From Nodosilinea sp. FACHB-131 (GTDB lineage Bacteria > Cyanobacteriota > Cyanobacteriia > Phormidesmidales > Phormidesmidaceae), in contig NZ_JACJOF010000027.1 of NCBI RefSeq assembly GCF_014695395.1, positions 62,001-126,000 of the forward strand: a DNA stretch of 64,000 bases, given 5' to 3'. Positions 37,812 through 46,717 of this stretch are shown here, in pieces. The notes under the pieces were generated by a model that was not told the origin of the DNA, did not search any database, and worked only from the letters and a program-made list of their open reading frames with translations. Position numbers and translations under genes: made by a program. Every line of letters starts with the position of its first letter. Position 1 is the first letter of the stretch.

Positions 37812-37981
37812 CGGCGGGAGATGGAGGGTGCAGGGTTTTAGGTCTAAGGTGCCACCCCCTGAACCCTAAACCTGAAACCCTAGCCCCTCTCATCACAATG
37901 CTTAACGCTAGCAGGGCACGCTAGCCCATACCCTACTTGTGGGGCCTGTTGCCCTGCGATCGCCGCTAGCCGTGCAGTGTT

Positions 37982-39067
37982 ATGCAAATTGATTTTCACC
38001 ATGGGGTGACCTACGTGTGCGCCCGCTTGGCCGGCTTTGAGCACCTCGAAGCCGACATTGTGGCCCACAGCGCTCAATACGTCGATGACTCCACCCAGGC
38101 AGGGCTCATTCGCTTTGACAATGGCGCGATGTTCGATCGCATCAGCTCGGCCCACAAAATGCTCGACTACCGCAACTTCAAGGAGCTGGCCAACTACAAG
38201 GTATGGATTCCCTTTCACTTTTTGCCGGGCAACGGCGGTCTGCCGGCTGGGCAAGACCCACCCGGCACCTTTATCGAAAAGCTGATCTGCCGACCCAATA
38301 GCCCCGTGGCCCAAACCATGGTGCGCGAATGCATTGAGCAGCGCTACCGCAGCTACGCTTTGCACCGCCTGGGCATTACCATGCACGTGTTTGCCGATAC
38401 CTGGGCCCACCAGGGCTTTGCCGGGGTCAGCCACGAAATCAATAGCGCCCGCGATCTGGTCGATGGCAACAACAGGCCCGACCAAAGTTTGATGGATCGA
38501 CTCAAGGGCTTTTTTATTGGCGGAGCACTGCCCCTGGGCCACGGCACGGTGCTGAGCAACCCCGACAAACCCTACCTGCGCTGGGGCTACACCAATGGTC
38601 GAGGCGAAAAAATTATGCGCGACAACCCCAAAGACTATTTGGCAGCGGCGAATGAACTCTGCAAAGCCATGCAGCGCTACCGATTGGGGGATGCCGATGC
38701 CGATGTGCCGGGGCTATTAACGACCGACAAAGACAAAATCGCGATGCTGTTTGAAACCACCCTGGGGGAGGGCACCTGTCGCCATTACCAGTGGATAGAC
38801 CACATCGCCCAAGGTTCTTTTAGCTTTGGCCCTGCCCAGGTGAGCTATATCGCCAGCGGCTACGGATCTTGGAAACACAATGCTTTGGGCATCGTCGGTG
38901 AGGGCGATGGTCAAAGACCGGCCCTGGGCCATCGCAAAGACGCTCGCCTACCCTACTCTCCCCACTTTTTAACCAGCAACTGGAAGCTCTTCCACGACGC
39001 CCTGCGAGCCCATCATTTTTATGTCATCCACGATTTGCTGCCCCAGTACGGGATTTGTGTGGCGTAG
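37982..39067 (+). CDS. DUF6765 family protein with in-frame DNA repeat
   Basis: A 361-aa protein starting MQIDFHHGVTYVCARLAGF, typical of the DUF6765 family. Histidines in AHSAQYVDD, FHFLPG, HVFADTWAHQGFAGVSHEIN and near the C terminus recall zinc phospholipase C/S1-P1-like helical folds, though activity is unproven. Near residues 305-320 it has IVGEGDGQRPALGHRKDAR, whose DNA (38900-38935) repeats in a TPR gene at about 51855-51893, so this loop looks like a repeat insertion. No signal peptide is visible. Confidence 0.82.
   Translation: MQIDFHHGVTYVCARLAGFEHLEADIVAHSAQYVDDSTQAGLIRFDNGAMFDRISSAHKMLDYRNFKELANYKVWIPFHFLPGNGGLPAGQDPPGTFIEKLICRPNSPVAQTMVRECIEQRYRSYALHRLGITMHVFADTWAHQGFAGVSHEINSARDLVDGNNRPDQSLMDRLKGFFIGGALPLGHGTVLSNPDKPYLRWGYTNGRGEKIMRDNPKDYLAAANELCKAMQRYRLGDADADVPGLLTTDKDKIAMLFETTLGEGTCRHYQWIDHIAQGSFSFGPAQVSYIASGYGSWKHNALGIVGEGDGQRPALGHRKDARLPYSPHFLTSNWKLFHDALRAHHFYVIHDLLPQYGICVA
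38902..38938 (+). repeat. Short palindromic repeat inside the DUF6765 gene
   Basis: GCGATGGTCAAAGACC followed by GGCCCTGGGCCATCGC; the ends GCGATGG and CCATCGC are inverted repeats. The same GCGATGGTCAAAGACC and a closely similar second half occur on the minus strand at about 51855-51885. Confidence 0.7.
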
Positions 39068-39198
39068 GGGCGAGAAGTGAGAGGGTGGGGAAGATGGGGA
39101 GGTCAGGGGGTTAGCCGTTAGCAATCATTAGACAGCTGTTGAGGGTTGGAGCTTTTAGTTTTCCTGCAAAAAGGAGCTTAAGACAAGGGGGGCAGGCT

Positions 39199-40278
39199 AT
39201 GCTAAACCTTGATTCATCACGCCTACAACAGCTTCCCGTGGTTTCTCCCGTTATCCCTCGACCCGCTCTGGATGTTTCACCGCCGCCGTCCCCGCGCTCT
39301 AAGTCAGCGCTGCTGCGCCGGGGGTGGCGGTTGTCGCTGCCGTGGTCTAGCAGCTATGCAGGGCGATCGCTGCTGCTCAAGCATCCTCAGATGTGGGGCT
39401 TGGGTATGGGTAGCTTGGCCCTAGGCCTGGTCAACGGTGCCTTGGTGCTCTCGGCAGGGATCGGGCTGGTGGCCTATCAGCAGATCTTGCAGCTCTCGCC
39501 GCGCCAGCGTAAGGGGTTGATGCAGCGTCTTCAGCAAGGGCTGCCGCTGCCGGCTACCCCACAGCAGCAGGCGTTGATGTTGGGTTTGGTCACAGGAGTC
39601 AGCACCTATACCTTTACTGCTCTGTGGCACAGCACCCACTCGCTGCTGATGGCACTACTGCTCACCGGACAGGGGGCCCTAGCGCTGTTTGCGGTAGGGG
39701 CACTACTGCGATCGTCCCGTTCGACAGAGCGCAACGATGACCTGTGGGATGCTGCCCCCATAGCTCAGGTAGAGCACAACCTGGGTCTGCTGAGCCACCC
39801 TGACCCGCTGAAGCGGTTGGTGGCGGTGCGACGGCTGGTGCGCCTGGCTCAGGCCGATGAAGAGTATCTGGCGGGGATGTCGGTGCGATCGCACCTACTC
39901 GACTGCTTCCAACTGCGGCTGGGCCAAGAGAGTGATGCGATCGTGCGATCGGCTCTAGAAGAGGGGCAGAGCTTGCTGCGATCGGCCAAGCCACTGCCGC
40001 CAAGCTCCGCCACTGTCTTCGCTGTAGACTTTGCGCCCGACGCTGCTGAGCTGAAACAGCCAGAATTAGAAACTCAATTTGTTGCAGAACCAGGCATTTC
40101 AGAATCCCTCAAGCCTTCGGACTCGGGGCATTTAGAAGCATCCCTTGAGCAGAACAGTTCATACCAGGCCCCAGCATCCTCAACAGAGGCATCTACCACA
40201 GAACTAACCCGTTCGCCCTCGCCTGTCTTCAAGGAACGACGAGTCGTGGTCGAATATGAGGAATACCTAGACATTTAA
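39199..40278 (+). CDS. Membrane protein with Pro-rich ends, hypothetical
   Basis: A 359-aa protein from the ATG at 39199, which follows a GGGGGG ribosome site; an earlier in-frame start lacks one. After a basic, Pro/Ser-rich N terminus come three to four membrane helices (about residues 72-95, 125-150 and 155-175), then a soluble helical region (LSHPDPLKRLVAVRRLVRLAQADEEYLAG, HEAT-like) and a low-complexity acidic/Ser-rich C-terminal tail ending VVVEYEEYLDI. I do not recognise the family. It is 49 bp upstream of thyX on the same strand. Confidence 0.7.
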   Translation: MLNLDSSRLQQLPVVSPVIPRPALDVSPPPSPRSKSALLRRGWRLSLPWSSSYAGRSLLLKHPQMWGLGMGSLALGLVNGALVLSAGIGLVAYQQILQLSPRQRKGLMQRLQQGLPLPATPQQQALMLGLVTGVSTYTFTALWHSTHSLLMALLLTGQGALALFAVGALLRSSRSTERNDDLWDAAPIAQVEHNLGLLSHPDPLKRLVAVRRLVRLAQADEEYLAGMSVRSHLLDCFQLRLGQESDAIVRSALEEGQSLLRSAKPLPPSSATVFAVDFAPDAAELKQPELETQFVAEPGISESLKPSDSGHLEASLEQNSSYQAPASSTEASTTELTRSPSPVFKERRVVVEYEEYLDI

Positions 40279-40282
40279 CTCC

Positions 40283-40345
40283 TGGAAACCTAAGCTATGG
40301 ATCGCTTAATTCCCGGAAATCTGCGCTATGGATCGCTTCACCGTT
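40283..40345 (+). repeat. 31-bp tandem duplication at the thyX start
   Basis: A 31-bp unit ending GCTATGGATCGCTT is present twice, giving ATG triplets at 40297 and 40328 with identical following bases. Since 31 is not a multiple of three, the upstream copy is out of frame. Confidence 0.75.
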
Positions 40346-41050
40346 GAGGTCATTTCCCAGACCCCAAACCCTCAACAGACCATGTATGCCGCCATGCACC
40401 AAGACTACGCCGAGGGCTTTGTGGCGCACGATCGCGAGACTTGGCCCAGCGAAGAGCGCTGCGGCGAAATCTTAGTCACTAGCCTGCTCAAGGGTGGGCG
40501 TGGCCACTACGGCCCGCTGGAGCATCCCCAGATTGTGTTTAATGTCGGCTGGTTTCCCCACAGCACCATGCAGCAGATTCGTACTCATCGCGTGGGCGTT
40601 TCGTTCGATGTGCAGAGTTTTCGATATACCGGCCAGCGCATTTTGGATGTAGTCGATGGCAAACGCGAGGTCGAAGAGGTCTTTTACCTACGGCCCCTAG
40701 GCTACTACACCGATCGCCAGGGCAAGAAGTACGAATACACCCCTGAGGCTCGCCAGCAAGATCTCGACTGGTGCCTGGAAGCCAGCCGCCGCTACAAAAC
40801 CCGCATCGACCAGGGCTTTGCCGAAGAGCATGCCCGAGGGCTAATTCCCTTCGATATTCGTCAGCACTGGGTGATGTCGGCCAACGTGCGATCGGTGATG
40901 CACCTGCTCGACCTGCGCTGGAAGGCCGACGCCCAGCTCGAAGCGCAGAAAATGTGTGAAGAAATCTGGCCCCACTTTACGGCCTGGGTACCGGCGATCG
41001 CCGCCTGGTACGAAGAGAACCGGCTCAAAAAGGCCCGCCTGGCCCCCTAA
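40328..41050 (+). CDS. thyX: FAD-dependent thymidylate synthase
   Basis: A 240-aa ThyX that makes dTMP from dUMP using methylenetetrahydrofolate and FAD. The signature region reads MQQIRTHRVGVSFDVQSFRYTG (Arg85, Arg88, Ser97), a variant of the RHR-x7-S motif with an inserted Thr and one extra residue before Ser. Glu and His residues in SLLKGGRGHYGPLEHPQ match the N-terminal half of the flavin site. The start at 40328 is preceded by a duplicated decoy start. A strong hairpin terminator follows. Confidence 0.95.
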   Translation: MDRFTVEVISQTPNPQQTMYAAMHQDYAEGFVAHDRETWPSEERCGEILVTSLLKGGRGHYGPLEHPQIVFNVGWFPHSTMQQIRTHRVGVSFDVQSFRYTGQRILDVVDGKREVEEVFYLRPLGYYTDRQGKKYEYTPEARQQDLDWCLEASRRYKTRIDQGFAEEHARGLIPFDIRQHWVMSANVRSVMHLLDLRWKADAQLEAQKMCEEIWPHFTAWVPAIAAWYEENRLKKARLAP

Positions 41051-41060
41051 AGCAATGAAC

Positions 41061-41098
41061 ACAAAAAAGGGGAGACGGTGTCGTCTCCCCTTTTTTGT
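41061..41098. terminator. Strong bidirectional terminator after thyX
   Basis: ACAAAAAAGGGGAGAC and GTCTCCCCTTTTTTGT form a perfect 16-bp stem with a 6-nt loop. A-run and T-run on both sides allow it to serve thyX (+) and the convergent secreted-protein gene (-). Confidence 0.95.
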
Positions 41099-41141
41099 GT
41101 GAGATTTTGGATAGCTGAATAGGAAACTCAGCTACTCGACC

Positions 41142-42359
41142 CTAGCGGTACCGGAAGTTGCGGTAGACCAGACGAGAGTTGAGGCCGCGACCGCGCAGGA
41201 AGCTGACTACAGCACCGGCATCGTTGCGATCGGTACACTCAGCCGCATTGATGAATTGACCCTGGGGCGCATTCTCAAAGCGAGGGTTGATTACGCAGGT
41301 CAAACCACCTACACCCTGGCTGCTGCCACTGGGTAGCACCCGGCGCACCTGCTGGAGTTCATTGTCACCACCAAAGACGGCGACCACAAAAGGCGCTAGG
41401 CCAGCCCCATCGGGCACGGTGCTACCGCCACCAAAACAAGCGGGGCGATCGGCCTGGGGAATATTAGTCACCAGAGGCGCAGAGTTGATTCTAGGTTCTG
41501 ACAGTAACACCCCGTTATTGGGGGCAATCACATCCAGCCGTGCCTGTCCATCACCGCTGACTCGAATGAAGTAGCGGGCCGCAGCACCGCCAAAACTTTG
41601 ACCGCCAAAGTAGTTGACCCAGCATCGGTAGGGGGCAGCCTCAGTGGCTTCTGCGGTGGCAGTCAGACCATTGACCAGCGCCTGACCAGAGACTCTGTTG
41701 TAAACATTCATCTTGGTTACGCCGCTGTCGTTAAACACCCGAACCGAGTGATTTTGGGTATCAAAGCCCACAAGCGTGCGGTTGAGCAGGTCGCCCTGCC
41801 CAGGGTTAGGGTTAGGGTTAGGGTTGGCTCCGGGAAGGAAAAAGTCTCGAACGCTGGTGCTGTTTTGGCTAAGCAAGATGGAACTGGTGGAAAGATCAAC
41901 AATTTCGAGGCGGGCCTGGTTGTTACTTAGGTTGCCACTAGCCCGGTAGACAACGTTGCGGCCTGCACGCGAGCCAAAGCTGTCATAGCTTATCCACTCG
42001 CTACTAATAATTCCGTCGCGGCGGGTAACGGGAGCATTGAGCTGCTCAGACAGGCGGGTATCACGGTTGTAGACATTCATCCGCAGGGTTTGAGAATTCC
42101 TGGGAAAGACGCTAACGGTAAAGGTAGCGGTTTCAAAGTAGAGGGTGGCGTTGCCCGAGGTGTTCGGTTCCTGAGCCATCAATATATCCAATCCGGCCTC
42201 GGCAGCGGTGTTGGGCGTCAGCGCTGGGGGCTGAGCTGCACTGTAACCAGGCACCGATAGGCCAGTAACCAGAAAAACCGAGGTAATAAACAGCGCAAGC
42301 GACTTAAACAGCCGCTTCGACCAGCGGCTAAGGGGGACAATGGGCCAGACTGGTTTCAT
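41142..42359 (-). CDS. Secreted protein with duplicated beta domains, hypothetical
   Basis: A 405-aa protein from the ATG at 42359; an upstream in-frame start would add 30 residues before a basic signal region. A signal peptide (residues about 15-45) is followed by two related beta domains, one containing LRMNVYNRDTRLSEQ and YRASGNLSNNQARLEIVD, the other TKMNVYNRVSGQALV and FIRVSGDGQARLDVIA, separated by a NPNPNPNPG linker. A C-terminal domain with FVVAVFGGDNELQQVRRVLPSG and GAVVSFLRGRGLNSRLVY has a SPOR-like look. Conserved Cys pairs suggest disulfides. No known family recognised; expected in the periplasm or at the surface. Confidence 0.72.
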   Translation of the reverse strand: MKPVWPIVPLSRWSKRLFKSLALFITSVFLVTGLSVPGYSAAQPPALTPNTAAEAGLDILMAQEPNTSGNATLYFETATFTVSVFPRNSQTLRMNVYNRDTRLSEQLNAPVTRRDGIISSEWISYDSFGSRAGRNVVYRASGNLSNNQARLEIVDLSTSSILLSQNSTSVRDFFLPGANPNPNPNPGQGDLLNRTLVGFDTQNHSVRVFNDSGVTKMNVYNRVSGQALVNGLTATAEATEAAPYRCWVNYFGGQSFGGAAARYFIRVSGDGQARLDVIAPNNGVLLSEPRINSAPLVTNIPQADRPACFGGGSTVPDGAGLAPFVVAVFGGDNELQQVRRVLPSGSSQGVGGLTCVINPRFENAPQGQFINAAECTDRNDAGAVVSFLRGRGLNSRLVYRNFRYR

Positions 42360-42709
42360 GAAAATTAGCTCCCTATACTCCTCACTCGAGAAACCCGTTA
42401 GGCGACCAATTCGGGAACGTGCGGGTATAGAACCCCGGTTTCTCTGCAAATACGGCTGTAATTTTAGCTAACTTTCCCTAAAGCGCTCCTTTTTTTTGCT
42501 GCCCTTCAAAACGCCGCGGTTCACCATGATCAAACTAAGTCTAAAGTCAATTGCCTCAGCTTAAAAAGAGGTCGCCTCCACCGGAAAACCCGTCTTTTTT
42601 CCTACTTCAGCAAGGAGCGTCAACCAGCATTCAGCATTAGGCCTCTATGGTTGTGACCACCGGGAGAACGATCCGCCTCGGTCCGGCCTTACGGAAAGCA
42701 ACGATATTG
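42360..42709. other. Intergenic region between mscS-like and secreted-protein genes
   Basis: The 350-bp spacer contains a small minus-strand terminator-like stem GAGG-CGA-CCTC with a following T-run (plus-strand 42563-42578) and should carry the promoter of the secreted-protein gene near its left end. No gene is supported. Confidence 0.5.
42563..42578 (-). terminator. Small terminator for the mscS-like gene
   Basis: On the minus strand GGAGGCGACCTC is followed by TTTTT. The stem is only 4-5 bp, so it would be weak. Confidence 0.4.
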
Positions 42710-44338
42710 CTAGGCCTCCTCTGACCCATGGGCTGACTCGTTGGCCGCCTGATCCAAATACTGCTGTGCCTCCAATGGGCGAGACGTTGGTAAGTACCCC
42801 GAACGAATGTGTAGGTCGCGCTGGGGAAACGGCACCTCAATATCGTGGTGGCGTAGGCTAGCCTCGATGACAAAGTACAGGTCGCTTTTGATCACCAGCT
42901 GGCGGCTGGGCTGGGCAATCCACACCAGTAGCTCAAAGTTGAGGGCGCTGTCGCCAAAGCCCAGAAAAAATACCTGGGGGGCGGGAGTCGTCAAAATTTC
43001 CTGGTTTTTTTGGCAGGCTTCGAGCAGGGCGACCTTGACCTGCTGGGGGTCAGCGCTGTAGGCCACCCCCACCGGCAGACGAATGCGCGATACGGGGTTG
43101 CCGTGGCTCCAGTTAATCACTTCCGAGTCTAAAAAACGGGAGTTGGGCACGATGATTGAGACATGGTCGAGGGTGCGAATCTCGGTGCTGCGCGAGCCAA
43201 TGCGAGCCACGGTGCCTTTGACCTGGCCAAAATCAACGAAGTCACCTACCTGCACCGGGCGCTCAAACACCAGTACGAGACCACTGACAAAGTCTTTAAC
43301 TAGCCCCTGCAGGCCCAGGCCCACCCCAATCCCCAGACCGCTGGCGATCAGAGCGATGGAGCTGAGATCGATGCCCCAGAGCTGAAGCACGACCACGGTG
43401 CCCAGCAAAATTAGGGTGTATTTCGAGAGCACTGAGATCGCTTCTTGGGCGGCAAGGCTGATGCCGGTGACCTGCAACACCCGCGATCGCATCAGATTGG
43501 TCAAGGTACTGGCAATCACCACTAACGCCAGCAGGGTGGCCATGACCATCAGCAAATCAAACAGCGAGTAAGATCGGCTGCCCAGCAGCACGCTGCGGTC
43601 AAACAGGCCCTCCTGCAAACTGCTCGACACTCGGTAGCTCACCCGGCGTGTGAGGGGAAACAGCTTGGCAATGTAGCCTACCGCCGTAAACCACACCGCC
43701 CCGCGCACCAAAACCAGCGTCAGCCGAAACAACAGCTTCAGCCCGGTGCTGTGGTGCTCTGAGTCGGTGGGCCAAAAGGATAAACGCTCAAGCAGCGGCT
43801 TGAGCCAGCGGTGCCACAGCCATCCCGTCAGGCCATGGAGTAATAAAGCGGCGGCCAGGGCGGCTAGAGCCCTGGTCAGCGCCTGGGTCAAAAAGCCTGA
43901 TTGGCGTTCGGCGCGAGCCTGCTTGAGGGCGCCAGCCAAGGCGTCGGCCCAGCGATTGGCCTGGATCTGAGGCGTACCGGCTCCGCCCACGGCGGCATCA
44001 GCGCTGGTGACTGTCATGATGTAGCGATCGCCCGCAAAAATGATTGGGTTACTCCCTCCTGATTCCCCAGCGCTGCGGGTTTCGGTGCGCACCAGCACTG
44101 GGTTGGCGTCTTCTATCAAAGATTCCAGGTTGATCTCAATGGCCAGCGCCCGCTCCACGGCGGTGAGGTCTCCTGCGGCGGGTACCTCAAACAGAAAAAG
44201 GCCATCTATAAATACCGGCTCGGTGTCGACGGCCTGAGCCATTCCTGGCCCTGCCATGGCCCCATGTAGCACCAGCGCTAGCACAATTCCCCAGACCAGA
44301 CGGCCTAGCCAACTCATCGGGTTGATTGCCATTGGCAT
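42710..44338 (-). CDS. MscS family mechanosensitive channel
   Basis: A 542-aa protein with a signal peptide (MAINPMSWLGRLVWGIVLALVLHG region, cleaved near GMAQA), a periplasmic N-terminal domain of ~120 residues, about five membrane helices and the MscS core: SSIALIASGLGIGVGLGLQGLVKDFVSGLVLVFERPVQVGDFVDFGQVKGTVARIGSRSTEIRTLDHVSIIVPNS (pore helix and beta domain). The C-terminal alpha/beta domain includes DPQQVKVALLEACQ. It releases solutes during hypo-osmotic shock. Confidence 0.93.
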   Translation of the reverse strand: MPMAINPMSWLGRLVWGIVLALVLHGAMAGPGMAQAVDTEPVFIDGLFLFEVPAAGDLTAVERALAIEINLESLIEDANPVLVRTETRSAGESGGSNPIIFAGDRYIMTVTSADAAVGGAGTPQIQANRWADALAGALKQARAERQSGFLTQALTRALAALAAALLLHGLTGWLWHRWLKPLLERLSFWPTDSEHHSTGLKLLFRLTLVLVRGAVWFTAVGYIAKLFPLTRRVSYRVSSSLQEGLFDRSVLLGSRSYSLFDLLMVMATLLALVVIASTLTNLMRSRVLQVTGISLAAQEAISVLSKYTLILLGTVVVLQLWGIDLSSIALIASGLGIGVGLGLQGLVKDFVSGLVLVFERPVQVGDFVDFGQVKGTVARIGSRSTEIRTLDHVSIIVPNSRFLDSEVINWSHGNPVSRIRLPVGVAYSADPQQVKVALLEACQKNQEILTTPAPQVFFLGFGDSALNFELLVWIAQPSRQLVIKSDLYFVIEASLRHHDIEVPFPQRDLHIRSGYLPTSRPLEAQQYLDQAANESAHGSEEA

Positions 44339-44431
44339 GCGTCTAGACCCGAAACACCGACACCAGCATAGCGGACGAGGGGGTAGGGAGTGGGAGAGTA
44401 GGGAGTGGGAGGGTAGCGCGTGATTGGCTAA

Positions 44432-45301
44432 CTATGGGTTTTCTGGAGAAGCTGACTCTTTGGGGAGGGCCTGATTGAGGGCGCGGCGGGCAATGCGGGT
44501 GATGTAGAGGGTTACGGCCACCGTAGCCACTAGGCCCACAGTGCGAATGACCCACTGCACCGTGGCAGCCTCAGGGGGTTGGCTGCTGTCAGTCCCCAGG
44601 GTAGCCAGGTTGCCCACCAGCGAGCCCAGGTAGACGTACATCACCGTGCCGGGCAAAATGCCTACCGTACCCACCACATAGTCTTTGAGGGAAATTTGGC
44701 TGAGCCCTAGAGAATAGTTGAGCAGGTTGAAGGGAAATACCGGCGACAGCCGCAGCAGCAAGATGATCTTGCGTCCGTCTTTCGCGATCGCATCGTCAAT
44801 GGCCTGAAAGCGAGGGTTGTTGGCGATTTTGTTAGCGACCCAACCCCGCGCCACGTAACGACCCACCAAAAACGCTGCCGTGGCCCCCAGCATAGCCCCA
44901 ATAAACACCAGGGCCGCTCCTTTAAGCACCCCAAACACCACGCCGGCCCCCAATGTTACGATTGAGGCGGGCACAAAGGCAACGGTAATCACGATGTAGA
45001 GCAGGATGAAGGCTAGGGGTGCGATCGCCCCCAAACCGTCAATCCAGGCAAGCGCCTGCACTAGCTGCTGCTGAAGCGACGCAAAAAACGACGGGTCTGC
45101 CCCGGATCCCTGGGCCAGAGTTTGAGCTAAGGCGAGGGCTGCTGGGGCAATCACTAACGCAATACTCAACCAGAACATAAAGCGAAGCACTCTCACTAAC
45201 AGCGGGCGCGAATTAGGTCTGGAAGACTTGATCTTAAGGGAGATAATGGAACGTTGTGCAACTAGCACCGCCCTGATCGCCGCTCGCCTGCAAGAGAGCA
45301 A
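44432..45301 (-). CDS. TVP38/TMEM64 (DedA-superfamily) membrane protein
   Basis: A membrane protein with the VTT/DedA core: FVPASIVTLGAGVVFGVLKG, then GATAAFLVGRYVARGWV, ILLLRLSPVFPFNLLNYSLGLSQISLKDYVVGTVGILPGTVMYVYLGSL and two last helices. Relatives are lipid scramblase-like or flippase proteins. Full length from a TTG at 45301 is 289 aa with a GGGGGA site 7 nt upstream; starting at the ATG at 45178 (MFWLSIALVIAP) gives about 248 aa, closer to the family norm. I give the long form but the start is unsure. Confidence 0.85.
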   Translation of the reverse strand: MLSCRRAAIRAVLVAQRSIISLKIKSSRPNSRPLLVRVLRFMFWLSIALVIAPAALALAQTLAQGSGADPSFFASLQQQLVQALAWIDGLGAIAPLAFILLYIVITVAFVPASIVTLGAGVVFGVLKGAALVFIGAMLGATAAFLVGRYVARGWVANKIANNPRFQAIDDAIAKDGRKIILLLRLSPVFPFNLLNYSLGLSQISLKDYVVGTVGILPGTVMYVYLGSLVGNLATLGTDSSQPPEAATVQWVIRTVGLVATVAVTLYITRIARRALNQALPKESASPENP

Positions 45302-45380
45302 CAGCTGTTCCCCCTTCGAAAGTGACCTGTTAGGACCTAGGGAGTGGAACTCGGCTCTGTGATCTCAAGGAGTTTAAGGC

Positions 45381-45410
45381 ATAAAAAAGGCCCAGCGATC
45401 GCTGGGCCAA
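45381..45410 (-). terminator. Terminator for the 42-aa protein gene
   Basis: GGCCCAGC-GATC-GCTGGGCC (45389-45408) contains a HIP1 octamer; on the minus strand it is followed by TTTTTTAT. It sits 178 bp beyond the stop of the small gene. Confidence 0.7.
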
Positions 45411-45587
45411 AGATGAGTCAGGTGCGAACCGCATTGCAAAAATGCATGGTTAGTTCACGTTCATCATGGTTGTGGGGGCGATCGCCGGGGTTAATGAGCG
45501 GTTAAGCTAGCCCGAGTCTCTGCTGAGTGACATGGGGCCAACTGTCCAATCGCTCAATAGGTAGGGCATTAAGCCGAGGACTATGGC

Positions 45588-45716
45588 CTAGGCCTGAGGG
45601 GTCTCGGAAGGCAAAACTTCGTGGGTAGAACGTCCTAGCATGTTGGCCCGACGATGCTGCTGCTGCTGACGGGTGCGGGCCAATAGCTGTCGAGCCTGCT
45701 CTTGAGTAGATAACAT
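45588..45716 (-). CDS. 42-aa basic protein
   Basis: A short frame reading MLSTQEQARQLLARTRQQQQ followed by HRRANMLGRSTHEVLPSE. GGAG lies 8 nt before its ATG (45716) and a terminator lies downstream. Small basic cyanobacterial proteins with an EQAR...R-rich...QRS-like pattern exist, so this could be a member, but I do not assign a function. A longer in-frame opening to 45881 is not needed. Confidence 0.5.
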   Translation of the reverse strand: MLSTQEQARQLLARTRQQQQHRRANMLGRSTHEVLPSETPQA

Positions 45717-45928
45717 AGCGAACACTCCAAAAAATCTGTATCTAAAGTTACCGAATACAATTTCAAGCATATCTTTTCTTTTGAGAAAAGAGTTAAAGCC
45801 ATCTGCAGAAAACATCAAACTTTGGAAAATATCTGCCCATCGACAGACCGTCGTGCCTTGTTCTCCCTCAGCCCAGTGCATCCTGGTAGGATCAAGGCCA
45901 ACGAGGAGCCTCCCTTAGTGAAAGTATA

Positions 45929-46717
45929 GTGAAACAAGCGCTGAAAATTTCCCGCGTCATGCTGTCGGTATACTACGCCTACATGGTGGAATACCGAGCT
46001 GAGCTGGTGTTTTGGGTGCTGTCCGGCACCTTTCCGCTAATTCTCATGGGCCTGTGGGTAGAAGCGGCCCAGGGCAACCAGTTCGACCTCAGTCCGACCG
46101 AGCTGGTGCAATATTTCTTGGCGGTGTTCTTGGTGCGACAGTTCACCGTCGTTTGGGTGATCTGGGAATTTGAGCGGGAGGTAGTGGAAGGGCGGCTGTC
46201 GCCCTATCTGTTGCAGCCGATAGACCCGGCTTGGCGGCACTTTTTTAGCCACGTGTCAGAACGCTTTGCCCGGCTGCCCTTCGCCTTTTTGCTGGTGGGG
46301 CTGTTTTTGCTGCTCTACCCCTATGCCGCCTGGCTGCCCAGTCTGGGCAATCTGCTGCTGGGGCTGCTGGCGATCGCCCTGGCTTTTTGCCTGCGGTTTC
46401 TCATGCAGTACACCTTTGCCCTGGCGGCCTTTTGGACGGAACGGGCTAGTGCCCTGGAGCAGTTTTGGTTTTTGCTCTACACATTCCTATCGGGCATGAT
46501 CGCTCCCCTCTCCCTCTTTCCTGACGCGGTACGAGAGGTGGTGCTATGGACGCCATTTCCTTACTTAATTTATTTTCCGGCCAGTCTGCTGATTAACCGC
46601 CCCAACCATGTAGCGCAAGGGTTTGCGGCGATGGTGCTCTGGTCGGCGCTGTTTTGGGGGCTAAACCGCTGGCTGTGGCGGCGGGGACTGAAGCAATATT
46701 CTGGCATGGGGGCCTAA
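45929..46717 (+). CDS. ABC-2 (DUF990-type) permease, first subunit
   Basis: A 262-aa inner-membrane permease with about six hydrophobic helices. Features of the DUF990/ABC-2 exporter class: ELVQYFLAVFLVRQFTVVWVIWEFEREVVEGRLSPYLLQPIDPAWRHFFSHVSERF and the late FPYLIYFPASLLINRP. The GTG start at 45929 follows AAGTATA without a strong site. It shares one base with the start of the next gene (TAATG), so the pair is co-translated. No ATPase gene is near. Confidence 0.88.
   Translation: MKQALKISRVMLSVYYAYMVEYRAELVFWVLSGTFPLILMGLWVEAAQGNQFDLSPTELVQYFLAVFLVRQFTVVWVIWEFEREVVEGRLSPYLLQPIDPAWRHFFSHVSERFARLPFAFLLVGLFLLLYPYAAWLPSLGNLLLGLLAIALAFCLRFLMQYTFALAAFWTERASALEQFWFLLYTFLSGMIAPLSLFPDAVREVVLWTPFPYLIYFPASLLINRPNHVAQGFAAMVLWSALFWGLNRWLWRRGLKQYSGMGA

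Noticed and set aside
41802-41823. TTAGGG repeats like a vertebrate telomere
   Set aside because: On the minus strand they encode the Asn-Pro linker of the secreted protein; a codon effect, not a telomeric repeat.
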